Assembly (NCBI GenBank): GCA_000729835.1 | Contig: JFHB01000019.1 | Location: 218,141-282,140 of the forward strand | Source of the DNA: Atkinsonella hypoxylon | Taxonomy: Eukaryota > Ascomycota > Sordariomycetes > Hypocreales > Clavicipitaceae | Length of the DNA: 64,000 nucleotides | Reading direction: 5' to 3' | Part shown: piece by piece, positions 46,248 to 58,212 of the stretch | Layout: each line of letters starts with the position of its first letter | How positions within the stretch are numbered: position 1 is the first letter of the stretch | Notes under the pieces: model-generated | The model's input: the letters and a program-made list of their open reading frames with translations, nothing else | Database searches by the model: none | What the model was told of the DNA's origin: nothing | Translations under genes and position numbers: made by a program

Positions 46248-47879
46248 ATGAGAATGCCACCCAGACGTTCTCACAAGAAATCTCGCGCTGGATGTCAGAG
46301 ATGTAAGAACAGGAAGATCAAGGTGAGTCCGGTCGCAAGCTGCAGATCTCATTTCACCGCCCAAGACCAACCGACTGTTTCCTCTTCTCTGTTTTCCCCT
46401 TTTTTTTTTTTCTTTTTTCTTTTTTTTTTTTTTTCCAGGTTCAAAAAAGAAGACATAATTCAGTTCTTGAAGAGAGAATTAGAGGCTAAAGTCCCGCCTT
46501 GGCGATCCCAGTGCGACGAAACTCACCCACGCTGCGGGAACTGCTCCAAACATGGTGTCCTCTGTGACTTTGAGAGCCGTCATGTGCTCGATGAGCTTGC
46601 CACCCCCGTCCCGTCGGGGTCTCTCAGCCCTCCTACAGTATCTACACCAACCGTGACTCCGAATGCAGCTGGAGCATCGCCTTCTGTGGCCTCGCCAACG
46701 CAGATGTGTGCGACGCCGGCTATTCTGCCGTCAAATGTTTCGCCAGAACCGGAAGCGCTTCGCCATGTGGACAGGCTTCTAGAATTGCGTCTCCTGCATC
46801 AGTACACGACAAGCACATGCAAGACCCTGCTCACAAATTCTCCTGCCACAGATGGAATTTGGCAACGAGCTGTGCCCGACATGGCATTCCGAGGCAAGAT
46901 ATATCTTGCGGATGCCATGTTGTGCGTCGCCGCATTGCACCTGCGGTCGCAAAACCCTACCGACAAATCCTTAGTCCAGGCTTCACATGCCTACACGGCA
47001 TCGACTCTAGCCGCGTACGTTGATACCCTCGACAAGGGCATCACGGCCGATAATGCAGAGGCCCTATTTCTGACTGCCTCTCTCATTGCCTTTCAAGCTA
47101 CGGCATCCCGAATTTTCATCAAGGACGATGCGGAAGCGACGGGCAGCGCTGCCTCGAACCGCTACACTTTGCCCATGGCATGGTTTCACGCATGCCAAGG
47201 TGTCAAGACGGTTGTTGCTTCATCCTGGCAGTGGATACGGAATAGCAGCATTGTGCAGGCTGTTATTGATTCACAGCCTAGTTTCCAGCTAGACCTTAAT
47301 CCGCTCAACCCGAGTTCTTTCTTCGGCCATCTTCTAGAGAACCTTGACGACGAACTAGCAAAAGAGCCTGATGATAAAGTAACAGCTACGCATCAAGGAT
47401 ACTTCCACGCCATCAGTGTGTTAAATTGGGCGCATAAGAACCCCTATGCACCAGCCGCACTCGCCTTTCCTGCCAGCGTGTCCCGAAGATTTGTTGAGGT
47501 GGTGGATGAGAAACGGCCGAGGGCTCTGGCTATCCTCGCCTGTTTCTTCGCCCTCTTCAAGCGTATGGACCCCGTGTGGTGGCTCCAGGATGTGTCCCGG
47601 CGTGAGGTCATGGGTTTGGTGAGCCTATTCGAAACCGGCTCAGACTGGTGGCGACACTTAGAATGGCCCATCCGCATTGCCCTGTGGGACGGTGACACGA
47701 TTCCGCCTGACATTTGGGGAGTGGATTATAAGAAAGAAGGTGACGCGGGCAAGGAATTCTCGGAATCGATGCTGAGTCACATCGAGCTACTTTCCAAGCT
47801 TGCAAGCAATCAACCGGCTGCCCCCTCTTCCACTTCTACGCAGGCAGAGCTGGAACTTATGACTGCACCCCTGGACTAA
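46248..47879 (+). CDS. Zn2Cys6 transcription factor (Upc2-like layout)
   Basis: Two exons, 46248-46322 and 46512-47879, give 480 residues. The binuclear zinc cluster is formed only after splicing: Cys16, 19, 26, 33, 36 and 43, with the canonical CX2CX6CX6CX2CX6C spacing, and the intron falls exactly before Cys26. After a Ser/Thr/Pro linker, an all-helical regulatory domain begins near residue 115 (RLLELRLLHQYTTSTCKTLL, AMLCVAALHLRSQ). This layout resembles the Upc2/sterol-uptake group, but the target is unknown. The 189-bp intron has a long pyrimidine tract, no stop codon and length divisible by three, and it contains a strong internal AG at 46437. The start is the Met pair 46248/46254. Confidence 0.85.
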   Translation: MRMPPRRSHKKSRAGCQRCKNRKIKVSPVASCRSHFTAQDQPTVSSSLFSPFFFFFFLFFFFSRFKKEDIIQFLKRELEAKVPPWRSQCDETHPRCGNCSKHGVLCDFESRHVLDELATPVPSGSLSPPTVSTPTVTPNAAGASPSVASPTQMCATPAILPSNVSPEPEALRHVDRLLELRLLHQYTTSTCKTLLTNSPATDGIWQRAVPDMAFRGKIYLADAMLCVAALHLRSQNPTDKSLVQASHAYTASTLAAYVDTLDKGITADNAEALFLTASLIAFQATASRIFIKDDAEATGSAASNRYTLPMAWFHACQGVKTVVASSWQWIRNSSIVQAVIDSQPSFQLDLNPLNPSSFFGHLLENLDDELAKEPDDKVTATHQGYFHAISVLNWAHKNPYAPAALAFPASVSRRFVEVVDEKRPRALAILACFFALFKRMDPVWWLQDVSRREVMGLVSLFETGSDWWRHLEWPIRIALWDGDTIPPDIWGVDYKKEGDAGKEFSESMLSHIELLSKLASNQPAAPSSTSTQAELELMTAPLD

Positions 47880-48440
47880 GGTATATGACTGATGGCCTGG
47901 TCCTCGTGCGGGACTAGTCTTGTTCTCTTTGTTGTATATTCTCTGGCATGATTACGGAGTATTGACGTGGGTCACGGCGTAAAAGCATGCTTCAGGGTGC
48001 GAATAAAACCGGAGCCATTCATTTATACTACGGATTATAACACGTGTTCCTTGACCAATCCTGGGGAGGAACAAGAATGATTGGAATACTGTAGAATCAT
48101 TCGGGGGTGATACTGGGTGGCGCCATAGGAGCTTCTTGTTAGACAAATGCGTACCCTGCTGATTAGTTTACGTTATACCGAAACCACAACACAAGAGAGT
48201 TGTCGGAATAGTGCATTGGCATGTCAGGCGTTGATTAGTTGCAGTCTCTCATCTCGCGCAAGAACAAGAAAATCGCATTTTCCAGGAAAACGACATCAAT
48301 CATGATCCAGTATAATAAGATTAGCCGACTAGACAAAGCCAATCAATACATGTGCTGTAAAACGCCGCAAACTCCAACAGGACCATTTGACACAGAATGC
48401 ATGGTAGCAAACCAACCATCTCTCGCTTTTTTGACTCCCT
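47880..48440. other. convergent 3' region, Zn2Cys6 gene / RPF2
   Basis: 561 bp holding two 3' ends, with one TACGGAGTA word near 47955. No gene is seen. Confidence 0.55.
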
Positions 48441-49478
48441 TTACTTCACTCTTTTGACATGCTCCGCCGCAACATCCTCTACCAGGTCGTCCTCCACATC
48501 CCGCGACCTTTTGAGAGCCTTCATCTTCCTCAGTTGCAATTCGCTCAGATCTTGTCTGCCCAGATGAATCCTTCCAATCTTGTCGCCCATTGAATCAGTG
48601 ACAATGTTCTTCTTTGTCCTCTCCTCCAGACCGCGCGCCTTCTTCATGGCCTCCTTGAGCATAGCCTCATCCGCCTCCTTGACTCTACCGACTCGGAAAT
48701 CCATCCGGGGCCCAATCTCCTCGACTTCCACCCGCGGGAGCTTATGACCACTGCGCTTCGTGTGAATCATATAGGCACGCAGATGAATCGCAGGCTTCGC
48801 GTCCCCATCGCCCGCAACATCCTCTGCCGTAACGGAAACAATGTACTGCAGACCCTCCACGTCAATCTTGTCCAGGGGCTCGCCCTTGAAGAAATCAAGC
48901 AACATGCTCTTGGCGAGCGTGAACTCGTTCGTCACAGGGCTGTCAAACGCCGTCCCCGCAAACAGAAGCATGGGCCGCAGTCCGACGGCGAATTTCTTGT
49001 TCTTGAACTGCGCCATGGTTCGGAAGGTCTCCGGGTCAAGGTACAGCTCCAGCATGTCGAGGACTTTATAGCCGAACGTGCGGATAAAGGTCATGGCATG
49101 GGGCCGCTTCTTCTGACTGCTGCCGAAGACGAGAAGACTGGCGTCGTTCTTCTCGGAGAAGAACTCGAGTGAGCTGGCGTCTTCGAACGGATGGATCGCG
49201 TTCTTCTTGGTGAACTTCTTGGCGAGGGGGAGGCGAAGCGAGTGGAGGTCGTTGAGGGCATCTTGTACGATTTGCGAGCAGGACGTTCCACGGAGGAAGA
49301 GACATTGCTTCGGGTTTTCAATGGCCTTGGGTTCTCGTTTCTCCAAGGCTCGCTTTGAGCGAGCATTGCGAGGTTTTCTAGATGATGAAAAGGTCAGTCA
49401 TGCACAGGGATGCCTGATTTGAAGGGTTGAGTTTTTTTTTTTTTTTTTTTCCGCATTCACATACACTTGACGTAGCAT
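48441..49478 (-). CDS. RPF2: ribosome biogenesis protein Rpf2 (Brix domain)
   Basis: Two exons, a 14-nt coding first exon 49478-49465 and 49377-48441, give 316 residues. The joint rebuilds the family N-terminus MLRQVKPRNARSKRALEKRE. A Brix domain follows (about residues 30-230: PKQCLFLRGTSCSQIVQDAL, LLVFGSSQKKRPHAMTFIR, HVLDMLEL-type blocks, KFAVGLRPMLLFAG), then a basic tail (RKMKALKRSRD, VKRVK). Rpf2 with Rrs1 loads the 5S ribonucleoprotein into the pre-60S particle in the nucleolus. The 87-bp intron contains a 19-T run on the plus strand (A on the sense strand), 15-33 bp inside its donor. The gene is divergent from PEX5. Confidence 0.94.
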
Positions 49479-50152
49479 CTTGAGACTAATTCGATGGTGA
49501 TGCCAATATAATTGGCGAAATGAATTTGTGTCCAGGTAATCCTAAAGAAGGCTGGCTGCCCAGGAAAAAAAAGAGGTTGACTAGCATAGTTAGCCCAAAA
49601 AAAATCCCCGTTGTCTTATCGATAAGTAAGTATCCCTTGGCTGGCGTTCACCTTGTTGGTCTGGAATTTGCCCCGCGGTGTCACCCGCGGTCAGTCACGT
49701 GTGCATCCGAGCTGACGAGGTCCTGACAGATACTAGTATAACTTAGAGTATAGACGTCGTGCCGCTGGTGGGCACCGCTATGAAGGGCGCCATGCCCCGT
49801 TTAATCCGTTTAATTTGCCAACCGTGACACAGACAGCGGAGAAACTACTGTCCACCAAAATAAATCTTTCTGTGCCGTGCCTCGGTACTTTACCCCACAG
49901 GCCGAGCCGCAGGTGACGTTTCTGACAAACCGATTTGACCAGAACCAGACTCAAGTTCTCATATGTGTTAACCTCCTTTCCAGCTTGTGAAAACTCGCCT
50001 GTCTTTCTCTCCTCACCTCCGGCTCCCTGGCGTTCTTGCTTTCTTTGTTGGACGCTGACACGCCTCTGCTTTGTAACTACCTAGGTACCTTTTGTCGCCT
50101 TGCCATCTGTTACCGCGACCCCACCAGCACCTCGTGAGATCTCTTCAACATC
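49479..50152. promoter_or_regulatory. divergent promoter region, RPF2 / PEX5
   Basis: 674 bp between the start codons. It carries a GATA palindrome at 49615 and CCTAGGTACC near 50080. A pyrimidine-rich leader precedes PEX5. Confidence 0.5.
49615..49626. promoter_or_regulatory. palindromic double GATA site
   Basis: CTTATCGATAAG is a perfect palindrome with two inverted GATA cores, the type of site bound by fungal GATA factors (nitrogen or iron regulators). It lies 137 bp upstream of RPF2. Function is not shown. Confidence 0.35.
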
Positions 50153-52207
50153 ATGTCGTTCATGGGAGGAGCTGAGTGCTCCACGGCGGGCAATCCCTTG
50201 AGCCAGTTTCAGAAGCATGTTCAAGATGACAAGACTCTACAGAGAGACCGACTCGTTGGGAGAGGGCCTGGAGGTCAGATGGGCGGCTTTCGAAGTCAGG
50301 CTGCGAATGCGCCACAAGACGAGGTAAAGTCGAATGAGTGGCTGACGTTGTAGCCGAAAGAAGGCGCGCTTCTCGTTGTCTGATTGGGATTGTGTTGTGC
50401 TGACAGCAGTAATCTACTGATTTAGATGATGAACGGTTTCCTCAACAGCGCTCCGAACCTCCAGCAAGAGTTTTCCATGCAAACCGGTCCGGCGCTTAAT
50501 CCATTACAACATGCTCCCATGCGCGCCAGCTCAGCGTCCCCGTCGTGGGCACAAGATTTCAACAATCAGACTGGCATGGAGTCGGCTTTTAAGCCTCCTC
50601 CTCCTGGAGCTCATTTCGCTGCTGACGAGTTTGCGCGATTCCAAATGAATGGCCAAGCTTCGTCTGCCAGATCCAGCCCCATGCAGTCTACCAACATGTC
50701 GAGCCAGATGCCCCAGCGGCCGATAATGGGCGTCGGTATGATGTCGAACATGGGAATGGGATATGGCCAGACCATGTTCCAGCCCATGTATCAAAACCAG
50801 CAGCCGCTTCATCAACCACAGCAACAACAGCAGCCTGAGGGCAAGGGCAAAGGCAAGTTGGTGGAACTGGATGACAGCAAGTGGGAGGAACAATTTGCCC
50901 AACTCGAGCTGCAGGACAAGGAGGCAGAGAAGCTCAAGGAACAAGAAGAGGCCAACGCTGCTGAGCGGGAGCTGGATGAGATGGACAAGGCTATGCAATC
51001 TGAAACTAATGAGTTTGGTGACTTCGAATCCCTCTGGAAAGGAATCCAAGCTGAGACAGCTGCTGCTAGATCCATGGTCAACGACGAGACCTTTTTCGAT
51101 CAATTCGACGCTGAATGGAGCAATGAGAACATCCCCAACGACTTCTCCATGGGAGATTGGGGCCGATTCGGCGATCCCGTGGTCGAGAACTATCTCTTTG
51201 AGCAAGAAAATTTCTTCAAGAACGAAAAGAATGCATTTGACGAAGGTGTACGTGTTATGAAGGAAGGAGGAAACCTATCACTTGCTGCTCTGGCATTTGA
51301 AGCTGCTGTCCAGCAGAATCCAGAACACGTTGAGGCATGGGTATATCTAGGGAAAGCACAGGCCCAGAACGAGAAAGAGACGGCAGCGATTCGCGCAATG
51401 GAGCAGGCCTTGAAGCTTGACCCCAACAATTTGGAGGCTTTGATGGGCCTGGCAGTTTCATACACCAACGAGGGATACGACAGCACAGCTTACCGGACGC
51501 TCGAACGTTGGCTGGCGGTCCGGTATCCCAACATCCTGGATCCCAAGGACCTGCATCCTGCAGCCGAGATGGGCTTCACTGATCGACAGCTTTTGCACGA
51601 TAAGGTGACCAACTTATTCATCAAGGCTGCTCAGCTCAGCCCTGATGGAGAACACATGGACCCTGACGTGCAAGTCGGATTAGGTGTTTTATTCTACGGC
51701 GCCGAGGAGTACGAGAAAGCTGTCGACTGCTTCCAATCAGCTCTGCACTCATCCGAGTTGGGTACGTCGAACCAGCAGGAGCAGGTTCACCTCCTCTGGA
51801 ATCGACTGGGCGCCACCCTCGCCAACAGCGGACGATCTGAAGAAGCAATTACAGCATACGAGCAGGCGCTCTCCCTTTCTCCCAACTTTGTTCGTGCCCG
51901 GTACAATCTGGGTGTCAGCTGTATCAACATCAACTGCCACCAAGAAGCCGCCAGTCACTTCCTGGCAGCGCTCGAGATGCACAAGTCCATCGAGAAGGCA
52001 GGTCGCAACAAGGCGTACGAGATTCTGGGCGACAACGCCGGCGGCAGCGTCGACGAAGTGATTGACCGCATGTCGGCACAGAACCGCAGCAGCACGCTTT
52101 ACGACACTCTAAGACGGGTGTTTACGCAAATGGGACGCCGAGATCTTGCTGAAAAGACGATTGCTGGCGTCGATCCAGACATCTTCCGATCAGAGTTTGA
52201 TTTCTAG
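50153..52207 (+). CDS. PEX5: PTS1 receptor peroxin-5
   Basis: Two exons, 50153-50323 and 50426-52207, give 650 residues. The N-terminus MSFMGGAECSTAGNPLSQF carries the conserved recycling cysteine (Cys9), whose monoubiquitination drives receptor export in studied yeasts. WxxxF/Y-type motifs for Pex13/Pex14 docking are WAQDF (98-102) and WEEQF (210-214), with WKGIQ and WGRF nearby. A TPR array fills about residues 320-620 (FEAAVQQNPEHVEAWVYLGK, AYEQALSLSPNFVRARYNLG) and binds C-terminal SKL-type signals. The 102-bp intron falls in the N-terminal arm, as in other filamentous fungi I recall. A Gln/Met-rich stretch lies at 150-195. It is followed by the 11.8-kb gene-free end of the window. Confidence 0.96.
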
Positions 52208-53638
52208 ACAAGGACAAGACAAGGTGACTTTATATCGGCTACGGACTAGGATAACGGCATTTATTAGGATGTTCCAAGGAACGGAACGGACTTTCTCCTA
52301 TTTATTTATTTTTTGGCAAGGTCGTCTTTGGACAAGTTTTTCATAGACCTCGTGTCGCATGTACAAAGCAGATGGAAAGTCCCAGTCCCACTACAAGACG
52401 GCATTCATGTAGAACGAAATGGGAATGATAATGATGAGATTCCGTAAACGTATTTCATTCTTGCTACGACTAGTTACGCCAGCGCCAACGGCTTCGCCGA
52501 CATTACTGGTTTTGTCTTGGAGAAGCTTCCATCGTTTTACAAACACCCATGGCAAGGGCAACAGCTAGACCATCGATCAGGAATCGACCGCAAATACAAC
52601 CTTGCACGACGTGGAAACACCCAGATTAATAAACTCGCCTTTGCTCTCGTGATGGAGCATGTATCCCTCAAGCCAATCACGCCCGAAGCTCTCTTCTCAT
52701 CCCCTTGATGCAATCTACAGTTCATTTGAACGGCATGAGGGCCCCCGGCAACATGACCCGTACGTATGTCGCGCAATTAGCCACTGCAGCTGCAGAACGA
52801 AAAAGCAAAAGTCATGTACGCGACTAGGACAAGGTGTGATTGTAGTTACCTTCTTTCGTGTTTTTGGATTGGTAATTACTTTGTACTAGTGATGTGCCGT
52901 CGTTGCTTTTCGGGCTGGGGAGGCCGTTTGCACTACTTGGTCGCTTTTCCCACCCTCTTGCTTGTAGGAGCATGCATGTATGCAGTTTGGTGCAATTACC
53001 ATTTGCTTCAACGTCGCATTCCCTCTGCTTTGTCTTTCCTCCTTAGCAGTGCGTTGTACCTGGTTCTGGATAGGCATCCCTCTGCTGCGTCTTCCGACGT
53101 CCCTGCATGTTGCCTCTTCCCTGCGTTCAAAATGTTTTACCTTTTATTTAATTCTCCCTTTCCTTTGATCCTTTTTTTTTTTTTTTTTTTTGGGCAGCCA
53201 GATCTGCGTCGGATGGCGGGGGTGGCTGTGGCACTGGATGGCTTGTGGTGTTACCCCGTACGATTGAGTTTATTATTGTTTTATTTATCTGTCGCTGTGC
53301 TTCCACAGGGGTGGCGTCGTGGGAACTCTGAATTGCATGTGATATCTAGGCTTTGAGCAGGATGAGAAGTTGGAGGGCCATCCATCCATCGTGTACGTGT
53401 ACATATTTGGCCTGACATGGATGCCTACCCTGGATCGGATACCTGAATGCCTGGATTCCTCGGGTTAGCTAGGCGGGCAATTGCTCATTTACGGAGCCCC
53501 ATGGATGTCCAGTCCAAGTGCCGACAAGCGCTCCTGCTGACGTGCGTTTCAGGCCCTCGTGTGTATTCGACCGAATCATTTTTGCCTCCTCCGACTAACT
53601 ATTGTCCTCCCGGGATACACCTTGTTCCCCTCCCCTCC

Positions 53639-54095
53639 CCCCGCATCACCCGGGCAAGCAAATATGCCACCGGAGCTTTCAAATCCACCACTGGACCAGA
53701 CCAAATTCAGTTAGGTCACTTTTGGTGTGCTCCCCACCCAAAGGTACTTTGGAGGTGTCTTTTCGTGCTACACAGTTATTTGCCCGTACCACAGCTACAA
53801 CGGCAAGGCATTAATCATCGCAGCCTTTCCGTGTAGTGCAGCTGCATCGCAAATACAATGAATTTTGCATTAATCTTCCTGTTATTGCTACATCATTTCT
53901 AGAGGCCTTATTTTCACGTTAATTTACTTATTATAATGTTCTCTCTCTATAAACGCAAATTTATCTCATTTAACGAAAAGAAACCTCTAGAGTACTTTTA
54001 GGTGGGGAGCCCACCAAAAGCAACCTAACCGGATTTGGTCTAGTCCAGTGGTGGATTTGAAAGCTCCGGTGGCATATTTGCTCCCCGCACCACCC
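53639..54095. mobile_element. inverted-repeat element (MITE/foldback-like)
   Basis: Two 109-bp arms, 53657-53765 and 53974-54082, are inverted copies with 11 mismatches and no gap (about 90% identity); 9 of the 11 differences are transitions. A 208-bp AT-rich spacer separates them. Outside lie imperfect direct repeats, CCCCGCATCACCC at 53639 and CCCCGCACCACCC at 54083 (12 of 13 matching), which resemble a target duplication, although 5 bp separate the left one from its arm. No transposase is present. Calling it a non-autonomous DNA transposon is inference; a fold-back relic of another repeat is the alternative. Confidence 0.6.
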
Positions 54096-57000
54096 ACGGC
54101 TACCCTCTGCCAAAACGCGCCTCGACCGTGGCCTTAACAGACCCCAGGGACTCTTTAGTTGAAACGTCATAGTCCCGAGGGCGATAGAACCAGGTCTCTT
54201 TTCTTTCAAAAAAAATGTCACCCCCGTGTTTGTTATTATCCGTGCCCCCGGGTCCCCGGTAGCTGGGATTGGAAGCGCGGCAGATCGCAGCTAATGTCAC
54301 TTTCTCACAGGATCCACCCTCTCCTAAGACCACCATTCAGAACTGGCTTGGGAAAGAACCTAATACTTTTTCGGGGAAAAAAAAAAAAAAAAAAAGGTCA
54401 GATTAGCTTGACCCAACAATTCGGTTTGCACCGAAGCGAAAACCCGTGACCTTGGATCCACCTGCGCTATTCGTTTCACTCCGGATGCGGATTTGCACTA
54501 GTTAACTAGTTAGCCATTTTTACTCCGGTATGGGAGCTCAGTATTTATGTAGGTATGTTATGTCCCTGGCGTCGTAACCCCATTTCGTCATAGGCGGTGG
54601 CAAGTTTTCTGAATTGGTGCCACTCTATTGGAGGAGCGCACAGCCTACGCGGGTAATTTGGAATTAAATCGACTCTTGGTCCAATTGCAGTCTGTTTGCC
54701 AATGCGTCTGGTTGTTGCGAGATGCCGCTGCTTAACGATAACCGCTGATATGGACAGTATCATTCCATGGATCGCAAAGAAGGCATTTGAGTCTTGTCTA
54801 TGGGTGTTTTAACAAATTGTGGCTGATGCCGACGCATGGCCATGTATACTCTCAGCCTGGTGTTGGATAGTTTAGGCTCGAGAGCTGGTTGAGCTCTTGC
54901 CTGTGAACGGATAGGCATAAATTCAGGATTGCATGTTTGGTCAAACATTTGCTTTACTGGGATGTGCGGGCAAGACAGGCTGACAAATAGTTATACAATT
55001 TGACTTGGAAACTGTTTACGCAGGCTGTCCTGTCTGTTGAGACAACCGGTACCTGGGGAATGTCAACTGTACCATCTCTGTTGGCCCGGTCTATGTCAGC
55101 AATCTGGACCAACAGACCGTATGGGTTTTGTAGTCTCTGGCCAGGTGGCTGTCATCACTCCGTACCTTGGCGTGATATGGAATATGCTTTTCAGCATGTG
55201 CTGCTTGCTGTTTTTCTCTTTAACTTTTGGGGCACACCCTTCACCCTGCTGATATGAAGCTGGTGGAGAATGTGGCGCCGTGATAAATTGAATGTCAGCG
55301 GTGGCGTTGAGACAACCGATCAGAGTACAGCACATGAGATCCAGATCATTTTGGGCCGGACAGCTAGAACAATACTGGAAACCAACCTCCCCAAAGCCTT
55401 CCACTGCACAAATGATAATTTCGCGAAAAAATCTTCCATGTGAATGATGATGCATTTCTGCGCCGAAAGAGTAATGAAGGGGAGACCTGAGAATACTTGT
55501 TTGTACGAGCTCTTGTCTCGGCTAGTCATCGACTACATCGGAATGATTTGATCTACTTTTCCAACCAAGACACATCGAGCTGGTTTCGTGGCAATTCATG
55601 CGTTTGAAACAGGCTAGCGAGATTCAACAGTCGGCGTCAAGTCAGGAACCGGTCCGCGGAATATTGAGAAGCTGCTCGTTGGCCAATGTCTCACAATCGC
55701 ATTGCTCCCAGAGGCTTGCTGCACGTAACTGAACAGACAGAATCCGAAGTCTTGTTGAATGGCGTTGTGAATGTATGTATGGTGTCATTGTGGCAAACGT
55801 TATCATACCAATGCCCAAGCGTTGCGTTGAAAACGGACTCCAGGAGCAGCAATAATGCGAGTTATGAGGCGAGCTTACTCATGAAGTGGCCTTGGGATAC
55901 TTCAAGAGAACAAATTATTGACGTAACGATACCTGTCATCTGTTCCATACGGATTATTCATCGTTGATTGTGATTACTTGGCCATGCTTCGTCGAGTTTG
56001 ACAGATACCCGATTCCCTTGGACACATTGTGTGCAGACGACTGACCTCATGGAGTAAGTGGACAGGAGAGCGTGCATGCAGACAATCTTCGGCCACGCAT
56101 TCCACTTACAGCAAAACCGTTGCTGAATTGCCTTAGTCTCACCTGAAAGCTGAATGGGGACTTGGTGTTTCGTTCAACCTACAGGGGACTCAGCCTATAG
56201 TTGGGCACATTGGGGCGTGAAAAGTGACAAGGCGTCAAAGACTGACACTTGGACACACCGAGACATGGATGTGCCTAAGCCTCCTGGCCAAGAAGCATTT
56301 TCTTTCTCGTGGGAGAAAAAAGCATGACTCTGGTGTCAGTTGTGAAACAGCATGATTGGGCTGTAGCACCAGCGGCCCAATCATTTGATTAGTGATTTTG
56401 CTCGAATGCAGACCGGCTCGGTCAACACTGCCAAACTTATTTACAGGTGCTCCGTAGATTAGACTGAAACCATTGCTCTGGAATGCGTCTACAATGTCAG
56501 GACCACTCAGGGAAATTCTTGCAGTCGATTCGTATGTATGTCATCCCATCCAGATGTAGAGAGAGACGCGGAACTCAGGCCGGAGAGAGTGGGAGGATCC
56601 TTGTCTTGGTTGCCTAGCGGAGAGAAGAACCCACGCACACACATACAATTAATTAGTCCTATTCGTCCCTATCGGTTTCGCATCGGAGACAGTCAATCGA
56701 GGCAGTCATGTCGCATCGACATGCGCAATTAAACCCCACGCTTCTGGGATGGTCTGCTTTTGCCCCGGCCAGCAATGAGCAAGCAGCGCGAAATTGGTGA
56801 TGCTCATCTGGGAATTGAAGACAAGCGAGCGCACTAGTCCAAGCATCCCGCTTGAATAGGTGGATGAGTCTAGCGGACAGTTTGAGTCAGCGTCTCAGTT
56901 CTGGAGAAGTCTCAGCGCTAAAATGGCTCTTCGTTGCTCCAATACCTCCAATAGTCTCCGTAAATGTCCGTTCTCAAGCCCCTGACCCTGTCCTTGTAGT

Positions 57001-58161
57001 CGGCCGAGTATCGTCCCGCGCCGATTTCCCATCTGGAGAAGGAGACAATGTGTGGCCCATCTGACATTGAGTGCCTAAGGTAGGTACGAGAAGCCATCGG
57101 ATGTTGCAAAAGGTCCTGATGTGTAAGCCACATTAACTAGTTATCGCTTCGCGAGTAGAGTGCGGGGCCTGTGGTGTGTATATAGGAGCTGTACGGAATA
57201 TAACGGGTTTTATTGGATGAGAGAGAGGTACCCACTATAAAATTGCTGCGCTCTAGTCTCCTAATCCGGGGTGCTCACGAAGTAATGATGAATGATGAAT
57301 GTGGTTCTCACGCCAGTCATCTAGTATCGTATGTGGTGAGCGCATTGTGCATATTGCAGGGTCAGAACAACGTGTCTTGCCCCCGGCTGAACAGTTCTGT
57401 GGCTTTCGTGGTCCGTACGCTAGTCAATGAGTCCAGCTCGAGGCGGCATCATCGAGCCTAAGCCAATCAATGGCGTTGCACAATCGTAGCGAAAGCATCT
57501 CACATGTGCGAATGATCCAATATATATGAATTATGACGATTCTGCGGCAAGCTTCTGTAGCCTTCTGCCACGATGAGAGCGCAAAGCTGATATAATACGA
57601 TATAATACCCACGCCGTCCTCGACCAATTGTCAGCTGCAGCACATGTTCATGTGAGTTGTTTTCTGGACTGCCGCCCCGTCGTCAACATGCATCTGACCA
57701 AAGTGGTTACATACAGCGGTGGCAGGCGGGGCAGGTCTGCAGAAGTGGCAGGTTTTGGAGGAAGGCGGGTGGGCGGAGATGGAGACGAACTTCACGTGGC
57801 AAGCACCCCGTATTGGCATATGTTGTTTATTCTACAGCGCGCCAGTGCGATGTGACGGATAGTTAGTTAAGCCATTGATGTAACTTGATGTGACCAGGGG
57901 CGATCAAGTCCCGCAGATATTAGTGCACGCAACCCCATATTCATAGTGCGCATGGCTTGTATCTGACTTCCGACTTTCCCCTGCACATCGCTAGCAGGTC
58001 TTGCCGACCTCAGGGTGACAGCACGAGGGACCCTGGCCTAATTGCCCGGCGCGAACGGAGTACTGCACAGTACATAGGTACCTATATACACGGGTGCGAT
58101 AATATGGGGGGTACTGGGGTATTCATTGAGCTTATTCGCGGGCCGGTTGGAGCTTAGAGCC

Positions 58162-58212
58162 CACTCGTTGCGCCCACTCGTTGCGCCCACTCATTGCGCC
58201 CACTCGCCCACT
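58162..58212. repeat. 13-bp tandem repeat CCCACTCGTTGCG, about 3.5 copies
   Basis: Three near-perfect units (one has ATTG for GTTG) followed by shortened CCCACTCG copies. Confidence 0.85.

Noticed and set aside
52814..53356. 180-codon hydrophobic frame after PEX5
   Set aside because: Its hydrophobicity comes from T-rich DNA and a 22-T run (Phe repeats); no splice or domain support.
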